DNA of 55,765 nt from Cryptosporangium minutisporangium (GTDB lineage Bacteria > Actinomycetota > Actinomycetes > Mycobacteriales > Cryptosporangiaceae): NCBI RefSeq assembly GCF_039536245.1, contig NZ_BAAAYN010000002.1, forward strand, positions 87,499 through 143,263, in the 5' to 3' direction. A program made the position numbers and the translations under genes. This document shows, piece after piece, positions 30,630 to 39,585 of this stretch. How positions within the stretch are numbered: position 1 is the stretch's first letter; the number at the start of each line of letters is the position of its first letter. Below the pieces are notes generated by a model. The model saw nothing but the letters and a program-made list of their open reading frames with translations. It was not told the DNA's origin and did not search any database.

Positions 30630-32501
30630 TCAGGCGGCGGTGGGGGCGAACTGGGTTTCGTATAGGGACGCGTAGAGGCCGCGCGCCGCCAGGAGTGCGG
30701 AGTGGGTGCCGCGCTCGACGATGTGGCCGTTCTCGACGACGAGGATCAGGTCGGCGTCCCGGACCGTGGAGAGCCGGTGCGCGATCACGATCGCGGTCCG
30801 ATCCGCCAGCGCCTCGTCCAGCGCCTGCTGCACCGCCCGCTCGGAGTCCGAATCCAGGTGCGCGGTCGCCTCGTCGAGGATCACCACCCCCGGCGCCTTC
30901 AGCAGGAGCCGAGCGATCGCCAGCCGCTGCTTCTCCCCGCCGGAGAGCCGGTGCCCGCGCTCCCCCACGACCGTGTCCAGCCGATCCGGCAGCGACCGGA
31001 CCAGCGGCTCGATCCGGGCTCGGCGGAGCGCGTCCCACAGCTCCTCGTCGGACGCACCGGGCCGGGCGAACAGCAGGTTCGCGCGGATCGTGTCGTGGAA
31101 GAGGTGCGCCTCCTGGGTGACGACGCCGACGGCGTCCCGCAACGACGCGGTGGTCGCGTCCCGGACGTCGACGCCGCCGATCAGCACCGCGCCGGAGTCC
31201 ACGTCGTACAGCCGCGGTACCAGCTGGCTGATCGTCGTCTTGCCGGCCCCGGAGGGTCCGACCAGTGCGACGAGCTGGCCCGGCTGCGCTGTGAAGTCGA
31301 CGTCGTGCAGCACCCGCGTCCGCGGGCTGCTGTCCAGCACCGCGACCTCCTCCAGCGAGGCGAGCGAGACCTCGTCCGCGGCCGGGTAGCTGAACGAGAC
31401 GTTCCGGAACTCGACGCTGCGCGCCCCCGGGGGTATCGGGACCGCGCCGGGCTTCTCGGTGATCATCGGCGGCAGGTCGAGCACCTCGAAGACCCGGTCG
31501 AAGCTGACCAGGGCGCTGGCGACGTCGAGTTGGACGTTGGAGAGCGCGGTCAGCGGTCCGTAGAGCCGGGTGAGCAGCAGCGCCAGGCTGACGACCGTTC
31601 CTGCGGACAGGCTTCCGGCCAGCGCCAGCCAGCCGCCGACGCCGTAGACCAGCGCGGTCGCCAGCGCCGCGACCAACGTCAGCGCGGCGAAGAACGCCCG
31701 TGAGTAGACCGCGGAGAGGATGCCGACGTCACGGACCCTGGCCGCGCGCCGGGTGAACGCCTCTTCCTCTTCCTCCGGCCGTCCGAACAGCTTGACCAGC
31801 ACCGCACCCGCGACGTTGAACCGCTCGGTCATCGTCGTGTTCATCGAGGCGTTGAGCTCGGCCGCCTCCCGGGTGATCCCGGCGAGCCGCCGTCCGACCC
31901 GCCGGGCAGGCAGTACGAAGATCGGCAGCAGGACGAGCGCGGCGGCGGTGATCTGCCAGGACAGCGTCAACATCACCGCGAGCGTGAGCACCAGCGCGAT
32001 GACGTTCGAGACCACTCCGGACAGCGTCGAGGTGAACGCGCGCTGTGCCCCGATCACGTCGTTGTTCAACCGGCTGACCAGCGCGCCGGTCTGCGTCCGG
32101 CTGAAGAACGCGACCGGCATGCGCTGGACGTGCGCGAAGACCTGGCTGCGCAGCGACAGGATGATGCCCTCACCGATCCGGGACGAGAACCAGCGTCCGA
32201 CCATCGAGAGCACGGTGTCGACCACGGCCAACCCGGCGATCACCAGCGCCACCGTGACCACCGCACTCCGCGGGCCGCCCCGGCCGATCGCGTCCACGAC
32301 CCGCCCGGCCAGCACCGGCGTCAGCACCGCGATCACCGCCGACACCACGGTCGTCGCCAGGAACACCGTGATGTCCCGGCGGTACGGGCCGGCGAAGGAC
32401 AGGATGCGCTTCGCCGTCCCGGGCGGGAGCTTCCGCTGCGTCTCGGGGCCCCCACGGCGCATCGTGCGCATCAACTGCATGGCCGCCATCGGCTCGGTCA
32501 T
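30630..32501 (-). CDS. ABC transporter, fused permease and ATPase (exporter type)
   Basis: 623 residues from ATG 32501 (GGAGG upstream). Six-helix exporter domain (about 35-335), then a nucleotide-binding domain with Walker A GPSGAGKTT, signature LSGGEKQRLAIARLLL, Walker B VVILDEATAHLD and H-loop IAHRLS. Half-transporter, probably a homodimer since no partner gene adjoins. Lipid or drug export is the family norm; the substrate is unknown. Convergent with the deacetylase/GT2 gene. Confidence 0.93.
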   Translation of the reverse strand: MTEPMAAMQLMRTMRRGGPETQRKLPPGTAKRILSFAGPYRRDITVFLATTVVSAVIAVLTPVLAGRVVDAIGRGGPRSAVVTVALVIAGLAVVDTVLSMVGRWFSSRIGEGIILSLRSQVFAHVQRMPVAFFSRTQTGALVSRLNNDVIGAQRAFTSTLSGVVSNVIALVLTLAVMLTLSWQITAAALVLLPIFVLPARRVGRRLAGITREAAELNASMNTTMTERFNVAGAVLVKLFGRPEEEEEAFTRRAARVRDVGILSAVYSRAFFAALTLVAALATALVYGVGGWLALAGSLSAGTVVSLALLLTRLYGPLTALSNVQLDVASALVSFDRVFEVLDLPPMITEKPGAVPIPPGARSVEFRNVSFSYPAADEVSLASLEEVAVLDSSPRTRVLHDVDFTAQPGQLVALVGPSGAGKTTISQLVPRLYDVDSGAVLIGGVDVRDATTASLRDAVGVVTQEAHLFHDTIRANLLFARPGASDEELWDALRRARIEPLVRSLPDRLDTVVGERGHRLSGGEKQRLAIARLLLKAPGVVILDEATAHLDSDSERAVQQALDEALADRTAIVIAHRLSTVRDADLILVVENGHIVERGTHSALLAARGLYASLYETQFAPTAA

Positions 32502-32619
32502 CGGGCGCCACCTCCGGCTCTGTCATACAGCACGGCCTCCGGCTGGGTGCAACGCTGTAATCACCTCCGCTGTTCCGCCGCGGGGCTCCGGGCTTCACCC
32601 CCACTGGCAGGATGGGGCC

Positions 32620-33405
32620 GTGCGCCTGGCGACTTGGAACGTGAACTCGGTGACTGCGCGGCTCCCGCGGCTGCTCGACTGGCTCGCGACCACGAAGCCG
32701 GACGTCGTCTGCCTGCAGGAGATCAAGTGCAGCGCCGAGGCGTTCCCGGCCGCAGCGGTGGCCGAGCTCGGTTACGAGACCGCGGCCCACGGCGACGGAC
32801 GCTGGAACGGGGTCGCGCTGCTCTCCAAGGTGGGCCTGGACGCGGTGACCCGCGGGCTGGTCGACCAACCCGGCTTCCCCGACCCGGAACCTCGGGCCAT
32901 CGGCGCGACCTGCGGCGGCGTCCGGATCTGGTCGGTCTACGTGCCGAACGGCCGCGAGCCAGGCCACGCGCACTACGCCTACAAGCTGGCGTGGCTGACG
33001 GCGCTGCGGAACACCGTCGCCGCCGAGTTGGGGCCGGCGCCGTTCGTCGTCGCGGGCGATTTCAACGTGGCCCCCACCGACGACGACGTCTGGGACCCGG
33101 CCGCGTTCGTCGGCGCCACGCACGTCACGCCGCCCGAGCGGGAGGCGCTGGCCTCGCTGCGCGAGGCCGGTCTGGTCGACGTCGTGCCGCGACCGCTGAA
33201 GTACGACCACCCGTTCACGTACTGGGACTACCGCGCGGGAGCGTTCCCGAAGAACCTCGGCATGCGCATCGACCTGTTCTATGCCGACGCCGCCCTCGCG
33301 GCCACCGTCAGCGACGCCTACGTCGACCGGGACGCCCGCAAGGGCAAGACTCCCTCCGACCACGCGCCGATCGTGGTCGACGTCGCTCAGTCCGTGGTCG
33401 CGTAG
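32620..33405 (+). CDS. xth: exodeoxyribonuclease III
   Basis: 261 residues from GTG 32620 (AGGATGGGG upstream); the open frame runs further 5' but without family character. AP endonuclease/exonuclease III motifs: LATWNVNSV, LQEIKC, GDFNVAPTDDDVWDP, and the catalytic SDHAPIV at the end. Repairs abasic sites in DNA. Its end overlaps the convergent hydratase gene by 19 bp. Confidence 0.95.
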   Translation: MRLATWNVNSVTARLPRLLDWLATTKPDVVCLQEIKCSAEAFPAAAVAELGYETAAHGDGRWNGVALLSKVGLDAVTRGLVDQPGFPDPEPRAIGATCGGVRIWSVYVPNGREPGHAHYAYKLAWLTALRNTVAAELGPAPFVVAGDFNVAPTDDDVWDPAAFVGATHVTPPEREALASLREAGLVDVVPRPLKYDHPFTYWDYRAGAFPKNLGMRIDLFYADAALAATVSDAYVDRDARKGKTPSDHAPIVVDVAQSVVA

Positions 33406-34154
33406 CGGTCGTCGAGGCGGCGGGCGAACGACTCGCGTTCCGCGGCTGCCTGTTCGCATGGGGTTCGCTGCGGTGCTCCGGCGAGCAGCGCCTTGGTCTC
33501 GGCGAGCGCCGCGCGGTCGGCGGAGAGCAGGTCGGCGACGAACGCGTCGGTGACCGCGGTCAGCTCGGCCTCCGGCACCGCCCGGGACGCCAGCCCGAGC
33601 CGCTCGGCCTCGGCCGCACCGACCCGCCGACCGGTCAGGCACAGTTCGGTCGCGCGCCCGGCACCGACCAGGTCGACCAGGCGGCCGGTGGTTCCGAGGA
33701 CCGGCGCCGCTTCGCTGCGCCCCCCGGTCAGCGCGAACGACGCGTCGGTAGCGACCAGCCGTAGGTCGCAGCAGAGCGCGAGTTCGACGGCGACGCCGGC
33801 CAGCGGACCCCGTGCGGTGGCCACCGAGACGACGTCCGCCCGGCGGAGCCACCCCACCGCGGCCTGGTAGGAGGCCAGTACGGAATCCCGCTCCTCGTCC
33901 GAGAGCGACGCCAGCCGAGCCGAGACACTGCCCGTAGTGCTCGGATCACTCTGGGAACTCGACCCGGCGAGTTCGAGCACGACCACCCGAACGTCACCGG
34001 TCAGATCCGCTCCGATCCGAGCGAGTTTCTCCAGCGTCCGCACCGTTGTGTCGCCGAACCGACCGAGCGGCCCGACGACGACGGTGAGTACCCCCTGCCG
34101 GTCGCGCCGCAGCTGCGGCACAACCCACTCGTCAGTACTGTCCGCCCAGGTCAC
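33387..34154 (-). CDS. enoyl-CoA hydratase/isomerase family protein
   Basis: 255 residues from GTG 34154 (GGGGAG upstream at about 8 nt); the frame is open to 34319 but the extra N-terminus is Arg-rich noise. The crotonase core is visible: oxyanion-hole ARGPLAGVAVELALCCDLRLV and SFALTGGRSEAAPVLGTT. The usual catalytic Glu positions are not both obvious, so the reaction is uncertain. M. tuberculosis also has an enoyl-CoA hydratase (echA12) near the ABC-F gene. Confidence 0.83.
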   Translation of the reverse strand: MTWADSTDEWVVPQLRRDRQGVLTVVVGPLGRFGDTTVRTLEKLARIGADLTGDVRVVVLELAGSSSQSDPSTTGSVSARLASLSDEERDSVLASYQAAVGWLRRADVVSVATARGPLAGVAVELALCCDLRLVATDASFALTGGRSEAAPVLGTTGRLVDLVGAGRATELCLTGRRVGAAEAERLGLASRAVPEAELTAVTDAFVADLLSADRAALAETKALLAGAPQRTPCEQAAAERESFARRLDDRYATTD

Positions 34155-34323
34155 CTGGGTACTCCCCGGCTCCAGCCGAGCCCCATCGGTACCCCGCCCC
34201 CTCTGCGTCCGGCCTTCGTGTCCGAGCCTACGCACCGCGCGGACGTATCGAACGTTCGGCGGTAACAGGGGCCGAACGGACCGAACTCTCACCTCCAGAT
34301 CGTGAGTCGCTCGCGGCACGCCT

Positions 34324-34329
34324 TACCCT
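34324..34329 (+). promoter_or_regulatory. -10 element (TACCCT) of a leaderless promoter
   Basis: 7 nt from ATG 34337. Confidence 0.45.
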
Positions 34330-34336
34330 GAAAGCC

Positions 34337-35941
34337 ATGGCTTCCGGCTACCGGTATGACGACTCCCGCCCGAACGGCGGGACGTACGACCCTCCCCGCG
34401 GCGCGGATCCTGACGCGACGGCCTACCGCCGGCCCCGCGGCGGCGAAGGTGACGGCTACCGCGAGGGTGGCCACCGTCCGAACCCGGAGCCAACCAGGGC
34501 GCCCCAGCCACCGCGCGCGCCGGAGCCCCGCGGGGCGTACGAGAACGACGGCGGCGCCTACCGCGACCCGGCCTCGTTCGACGACTACAACGACCGGGCC
34601 GGCTACGGCGGCTACGAGAACGACCGCGGGCGCCGCGGCGACGACCGGTACGACGAGCGACGGTCCGGCCGGTACGACGAGCGCGACCCCGGATACGGGG
34701 CCTCCTACGACGACCGCGCCTCCTACGACGACCGGGCCAACTACGACGACCGGGCCCCCCACGCCGACCGGGCCCCCCACGCCGACCGGGCCTCCTACGA
34801 CGAGCGGGCCAACTACGACGACCGGGGCCGTCGCGGTGACGACCGCCGCGGGTACGACGACCGCGCCGCCTACGACGACCGGGGCTACGACCGGCCGGTC
34901 GGCTACGAGCAGGATCGGCGCAGCGACCGGCGACCGGACGGCCGTGGGTACGACGACCGCGCCGGCTATGACGGCCGGGGTTACGACCGCCGGGGCGGCT
35001 ACGACGATCGGGACGAGCCGGGACAGGAGACCCGGCGGGTCCGGCCCGAGGAGCTCGGCCTGCCCGCGTTGAACCGGCGGGGGGCCCAGGGGCCGTCCGA
35101 CGCGGAGACGAGCATCATCCCCGCGGCCCGCCCACCGGCCGACGGTCCGCCGCCGCGCCGTGAGCCGCCGCCGCCCGAAATGGACTCCGAGTCCACGATG
35201 CTGTTACCGAGAGCAACTGACCGCTCACCCCTGGATCGTGCGCTGCGCGATCAGGACAGCGAACAGACGCAGATGTTCGTGCCGCGTCCACCGGCGGGCG
35301 CGGCCGGTGGTCCGCCGCCGGGGCTCGCCGGGACCCGCGTCGGCGGTCCGCCGCCCCCCGACGCCGCAACCCAGATGATCCGCCGCCCCGAGGATCTGCC
35401 CCGGATCGACGTCCCGGGCATGCCCGCCGGCAGCGACGATCAGGCGACCCAGATGTTCGCCCGCCCGGACGACCTCGGGCGGCCGGTGTTCGTCGACAGC
35501 AGCGGCAAGCGGCAGCGGGGTCTGAAGATCGTTCTGGCCCTGGTCGGCATCATCGGGCTGCTGTTCCTGATCGGCGTCATCGTCAGCCTCACCACCGGGG
35601 CCGGGCCGGACGTCATGCGCGGCACGTTCGGCGAGCAGGACGACAAGACCCCGACGCCGGTGCAACCGTCGACGAACGAGACCCCGCCGACGACCCGTCC
35701 CTCGGCCTCGAGCACGGACGGTCCCGACGCGCAGAACAGCCGCGAGCCGCAGCGGTCCACCGGCCCGTCCCGCTCGGCGGCGGCCCCGCCGCCGGCCGAG
35801 GAAGAGCCGGTGGAGCCGACTCGCCGGCCTACGCGGTCCCCCGATCCGGAGCCGAGCGACGACGAGCCCGGCGGCAACACGCCGACGCCGACCGGCAACG
35901 CGACCGCCAGCAGCAATCCGCCCCCAGGCGGCGGCAACTGA
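34337..35941 (+). CDS. disordered single-pass protein with YDDR repeats, five Thr motifs and PVFVDSSGKR
   Basis: 534 residues. About 60-235 is a Tyr/Asp/Arg-rich repeat region (YDDR, YDER, ADRA units). Then come five similar motifs with Thr258, Thr287, Thr311, Thr345 and Thr371, each acidic before the Thr and hydrophobic at +2/+3 (TSII, TMLL, TQMF, TQMI, TQMF). PVFVDSSGKRQR (383-394) precedes a membrane helix (about 398-420), and a Pro/Thr/Ser tail ends the protein outside. It looks like a scaffold phosphorylated by Ser/Thr kinases and read by FHA domains; this is inference. Confidence 0.8.
   Translation: MASGYRYDDSRPNGGTYDPPRGADPDATAYRRPRGGEGDGYREGGHRPNPEPTRAPQPPRAPEPRGAYENDGGAYRDPASFDDYNDRAGYGGYENDRGRRGDDRYDERRSGRYDERDPGYGASYDDRASYDDRANYDDRAPHADRAPHADRASYDERANYDDRGRRGDDRRGYDDRAAYDDRGYDRPVGYEQDRRSDRRPDGRGYDDRAGYDGRGYDRRGGYDDRDEPGQETRRVRPEELGLPALNRRGAQGPSDAETSIIPAARPPADGPPPRREPPPPEMDSESTMLLPRATDRSPLDRALRDQDSEQTQMFVPRPPAGAAGGPPPGLAGTRVGGPPPPDAATQMIRRPEDLPRIDVPGMPAGSDDQATQMFARPDDLGRPVFVDSSGKRQRGLKIVLALVGIIGLLFLIGVIVSLTTGAGPDVMRGTFGEQDDKTPTPVQPSTNETPPTTRPSASSTDGPDAQNSREPQRSTGPSRSAAAPPPAEEEPVEPTRRPTRSPDPEPSDDEPGGNTPTPTGNATASSNPPPGGGN
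34690..35010 (+). repeat. degenerate YDDR-coding repeats
   Basis: Repeated TACGACGACCGG-like units with GCC/AAC spacers, including a duplicated 18-bp piece at about 34757-34792 (CCCCACGCCGACCGGGCC twice). All keep the reading frame. Confidence 0.8.
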
Positions 35942-36040
35942 GCACGGACTACTTGGGGCACCACTATTGCCCCCAGAATTAAGAATTGTTGAAGTAGGAC
36001 ATTTCCGTTACAGGGATGGTTAGCCCAGTCCCGTTCCCTT

Positions 36041-36046
36041 TAGCCT
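36041..36046 (+). promoter_or_regulatory. -10 element (TAGCCT) of a leaderless promoter
   Basis: 6 nt from ATG 36053. Confidence 0.45.
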
Positions 36047-36052
36047 GTGCAC

Positions 36053-36907
36053 ATGGCTCTCGTCCGTACAGACGACGCCACAGGCGTCACTCCCGCGTTC
36101 TGGACTCCCTCGATCACCAAGGCCGCCGAGGACGGCGAGGTTCCCGAGTCCACGGACGCGACAGCGGTATTACCGGATTCGGCGACCGCGGAACGGCCAG
36201 AATCGCCGGCCTCCTCCGGCCCTCCGGGGGCCCCGTCGACGGCGCCGGAGGGCGATACCCCGGGAACCACCCACGCGGCCGCCAGCGACGACCCCACGCC
36301 CCTGCGTAGCGCCCCCGAGTCCGACGCCGCGCCGAGCGGCACCTCGGGATCGCCTGTGCAGACCGAAGCGGGCCAGGAAGCGTCGGCGGACAGCACCGCC
36401 GATACCCAGCTGCTGCGCCAGGTCGCCGACGCCGACGCCCCGGTGTTCCTCGACACGACCGGCCGACGCCGACGCCGGTTACGCGCCCTGGTCTGGCTCG
36501 TCGGTCTCGCCGGACTCACCTACGCCACCATCCTGGTCGTCAGCCTGCTCGGTGGGCACAGCACCCAGTCGCTGACCGCCGCCCCGGAGTTCCGTCCCGG
36601 CGAGAAGCAGTCCCCGCCGGCCACCGCGGCACCAGTGGCCACCACAGAAGCCGAACTGGCCCGCCCGACCGACGCGGCCGTCGACCCCAGACCGACGGCG
36701 CGGGCCACGGCGGACGGTCCCGCGACGAGCCCGGCCGCCCGCTCACCCCAACCGGGTCGCAGCGGCAGCCAGGCGGCGCGTTCCCCGTCGGCCGCTCCGA
36801 CGGCGAGTGCACCCACGCCTTCCGCGTCCGCGGCCGTACCCACTCCGTCGCCGAGCGCCGGGGTCCTCGACGGACTCGTCGACACGCTGTTCCCGTGGGC
36901 GTCGTGA
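36053..36907 (+). CDS. single-pass protein with PVFLDTTGRRRRR juxtamembrane motif
   Basis: 284 residues from ATG 36053; the upstream in-frame GTG 36047 abuts the -10 element and is unlikely. A long acidic Ser/Pro/Thr-rich cytosolic part (1-125) leads to PVFLDTTGRRRRR (130-142), one helix (about 147-167) and a Pro/Ser/Ala-rich outer tail. No enzymatic domain. Belongs to the same motif family as the proteins at 27976, 34337 and 37131. Function unknown. Confidence 0.75.
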   Translation: MALVRTDDATGVTPAFWTPSITKAAEDGEVPESTDATAVLPDSATAERPESPASSGPPGAPSTAPEGDTPGTTHAAASDDPTPLRSAPESDAAPSGTSGSPVQTEAGQEASADSTADTQLLRQVADADAPVFLDTTGRRRRRLRALVWLVGLAGLTYATILVVSLLGGHSTQSLTAAPEFRPGEKQSPPATAAPVATTEAELARPTDAAVDPRPTARATADGPATSPAARSPQPGRSGSQAARSPSAAPTASAPTPSASAAVPTPSPSAGVLDGLVDTLFPWAS

Positions 36908-37118
36908 CCAGCGGAAGTAACCAGTCGCGATTGGCCGGTCACTCTTCGTGATCAAGGGAGAGGCCGCGTCAGCGAATCACTGTGAGTTACCTGATAGTCG
37001 GATTCTATACAGCGCCTCGGATTCGCCCGACTTACCGCGAAATGACCTACCCTTCTGTCCGGATAGCACTCCAAATGTAAATAACTGAGCGTGACATAAG
37101 GCGTCACCGATGGGTCTT

Positions 37119-37124
37119 TAGTCT
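37119..37124 (+). promoter_or_regulatory. -10 element (TAGTCT) of a leaderless promoter
   Basis: 6 nt from GTG 37131, at the end of an AT-richer 200-bp stretch. Confidence 0.45.
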
Positions 37125-37130
37125 CGAAGC

Positions 37131-37712
37131 GTGAACACTGTCGCTCCCCACGACGTCACGCAGAGTCTCGAACCGATCGGCGCCGACGAGCTCGGCTCCG
37201 CGTCGCCCGTCTTCGTCGACACGAGCGGCCGCCGGCGACGCCGGGTACGCGTCGTCGCCGGCTTCGTCTCCGCGTGCTGCCTGCTCTACACCGGACTGCT
37301 GGCCTTCAGCTTGCTCACCGGCGGCTCGGTCAGTCTGAACACCCTGTTCCCGGACGGGGAGGCGGCCGCCGCCACCCAGACCTCGTCAGCGCCGAGCGCC
37401 GCCGCGTCGGAGACCGAGAGCCTGTCGCGGACGACCACGTCGTCACAGAGTGGTGGTTCGACCACTACGGACAGTGTCTTGGCGCCGAGCGTGGCTCCGA
37501 GCTCGGTCGCCACGGTGAAGCCCTCGACCGGCGCGACGACGGCCCCGGCCGTACCGACGACGGCGCCGACCACCGCCCCGACCACGGTGCCGACCGCCGC
37601 GCCGACGACCACCGCGCCCACCACCGCGCCGACGTCTGCGCCCACTACGGCACCCAGCACCGCTCCCATCGCGGAAGCACCGGGCACCGGCGCGGGGGCC
37701 ACGGCTCCGTAG
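37131..37712 (+). CDS. single-pass protein with PVFVDTSGRRRRR juxtamembrane motif
   Basis: 193 residues from GTG 37131. Short cytosolic N-terminus, PVFVDTSGRRRRR (26-38), a helix at about 41-63, then a tail of TTAP/TTVP/TSAP repeats (about 130-185) that looks like a wall-spanning, possibly O-glycosylated stalk. Same architecture as the other three family members; function unknown. Followed by a terminator shared with the convergent ABC-F gene. Confidence 0.75.
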   Translation: MNTVAPHDVTQSLEPIGADELGSASPVFVDTSGRRRRRVRVVAGFVSACCLLYTGLLAFSLLTGGSVSLNTLFPDGEAAAATQTSSAPSAAASETESLSRTTTSSQSGGSTTTDSVLAPSVAPSSVATVKPSTGATTAPAVPTTAPTTAPTTVPTAAPTTTAPTTAPTSAPTTAPSTAPIAEAPGTGAGATAP

Positions 37713-37726
37713 GTCCTGCGCACGCA

Positions 37727-37760
37727 GAAGGGGTCCATCCCCCACGGGACGGACCCCTTC
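37727..37760. terminator. bidirectional terminator
   Basis: 10-bp stem (37727-37736 with 37751-37760) plus a nested 4-bp stem, between two convergent stops. Confidence 0.75.
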
Positions 37761-37776
37761 GGCAGCGCTTCGGGCC

Positions 37777-39378
37777 TCAGGCCAGGGAGACGAGCTCCAT
37801 CAGGTCGTCGGACCAGTTGTCCTCGACCCCGTCGGGCAGCAGGATCACCTTCTCCGGCTTCAGCGCCTCGACCGCGCCCGGGTCGTGCGTCACCAGGACG
37901 ACGGCACCGGTGTACGTCGTCAGCGCGTCCAGCACCTGAATGCGGCTGACCGGGTCCAGGTTGTTCGTCGGCTCGTCCAGCAGCAGGACGTTGGCGGACG
38001 AGCTGACCAGGCCGGCCAGCGCCAGCCGGGTCTTCTCACCGCCGGACAGCACCCCGGCCGGCTTGTTCACGTCGTCTCCGGAGAACAGGAACGCACCGAG
38101 CAACCGGCGCAGCTCGCCGTCGCTGCTGTCCGGAGACGCGGACCGCATGTTCTCCAGCACGGTCCGCTCGGTGTCGAGCGTCTCGTGCTCCTGCGCGTAG
38201 TAGCCGAGCTTGAGCCCGTGGCCGGGCACGACCTCGCCGGTGTCCGGCTGCTCCAGCCCGGACAGCAGACGCAGCAGCGTCGTCTTCCCGGCACCGTTCA
38301 GCCCCAGGACGACGACTCGGGTGCCCCGGTCGACGGCCAGGTCGACGTCGGTGAAGATCTCCAGCGAGCCGTAGCTCTTGGAGAGGCCCTCCGCGGTGAG
38401 CGGCGTCCGACCGCACGGCGCCGGCGTCGGGAACCGCACCTTGGCGACCTTGTCGGAGACCCGCTCGTCGGCCAGCCCGGCCAGCAGCTTCTCGGCCCGC
38501 TTGGCCATGTTCTGCGCGGCGGTCGCCTTGGTGGCCTTGGCCCGCATCTTGTCGGCCTGGGACATCAGCGCGCCGGCCTTCTTCTCGGCGTTCGCGCGCT
38601 CGCGCTTGCGGCGACGCTCGTCGGCCTCGCGCTGCGCGTGGTACGCCTTCCACCCCAGGTTGTACTGGTCGACCTCGGCGCGGTTGGCGTCCAGGTACCA
38701 GACCTTGTTGACGACGGCCTCGAGCAGGTCGCCGTCGTGGGAGATGACGATCAGGCCGCTCTTGTGGCCCTTGAGGTAGTCGCGCAGCCAGGTGATCGAG
38801 TCGGCGTCGAGGTGGTTCGTCGGCTCGTCGAGCAGCAGCGTCTCGGCGTCGGAGAACAGGATCCGGGCGAGCTCGACACGCCGGCGCTGGCCGCCGGAGA
38901 GCGTCCGGAGCGGCTGCGCGAGGATCCGGTCGGCCAGGCCCAGGTTCGCGCAGATCCGCGCGGCGTCGCTCTCGGCCGCGTACCCGCCCAGCGCGGCGAA
39001 CTGGTCCTCCAGCCGGCCGTACCGACGGACCAGCTTGTCGCGGTCGGCGTCGGTGACGGCCTCGGCCATCCCCACCTGCACCTTGTCCATGTCGTGCAGG
39101 AGGACGTCGAGCCCGCGGGCGGAGAGCACCCGGTCGCGGGCGGTGACGTCGAGGTCGCCGGTGCGCGGGTCCTGCGGGAGGTAACCGACCTCACCGCGCC
39201 GCGTGACCTCCCCGGCGTACGGCAGGCCCTCACCGGCCAGCACCTTGAGCGTCGTCGTCTTGCCGGCGCCGTTGCGGCCGACCAGGCCGATCCGATCGCC
39301 GGGCTGGACGCGCAGCGTGGTGTCGGAGAGCAGGATGCGCGCACCCGCGCGCAACTCCAGCCCGGTAACGGTGATCAC
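37777..39378 (-). CDS. ABC-F family ATPase
   Basis: 533 residues from GTG 39378. Two nucleotide-binding domains without membrane helices: Walker A GRNGAGKTT and GLNGAGKTT, signatures LSGGQRRRVEL and LSGGEKTRLAL, Walker B LLLDEPTNHLD and LLLDEPTNNLD. The charged inter-domain linker (about 240-320, Arg/Lys/Ala-rich) reaches the ribosomal P-site region in this family. Translation factor or antibiotic-protection role. Matches the position of Rv1473 in the mycobacterial order. Confidence 0.93.
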   Translation of the reverse strand: MITVTGLELRAGARILLSDTTLRVQPGDRIGLVGRNGAGKTTTLKVLAGEGLPYAGEVTRRGEVGYLPQDPRTGDLDVTARDRVLSARGLDVLLHDMDKVQVGMAEAVTDADRDKLVRRYGRLEDQFAALGGYAAESDAARICANLGLADRILAQPLRTLSGGQRRRVELARILFSDAETLLLDEPTNHLDADSITWLRDYLKGHKSGLIVISHDGDLLEAVVNKVWYLDANRAEVDQYNLGWKAYHAQREADERRRKRERANAEKKAGALMSQADKMRAKATKATAAQNMAKRAEKLLAGLADERVSDKVAKVRFPTPAPCGRTPLTAEGLSKSYGSLEIFTDVDLAVDRGTRVVVLGLNGAGKTTLLRLLSGLEQPDTGEVVPGHGLKLGYYAQEHETLDTERTVLENMRSASPDSSDGELRRLLGAFLFSGDDVNKPAGVLSGGEKTRLALAGLVSSSANVLLLDEPTNNLDPVSRIQVLDALTTYTGAVVLVTHDPGAVEALKPEKVILLPDGVEDNWSDDLMELVSLA

Positions 39379-39585
39379 GTGAGAATTCCTCGCAGACGGA
39401 CGAACGGGCCGGAACGGAACGGGGCGAAGGTCGGTCTACGAGCGCACCCCACCAGTCTACCCGTCCGTGCAGAGCGATTTCCGGAGCGCGATCCCGGGCG
39501 CCCGATTGGTTGGCACGGCACGCCTCCGGGTATCGGACGGGCGCGCCCCCGGCGAGGCGGGGCACGGAACGGGACGGTGCGAGCG

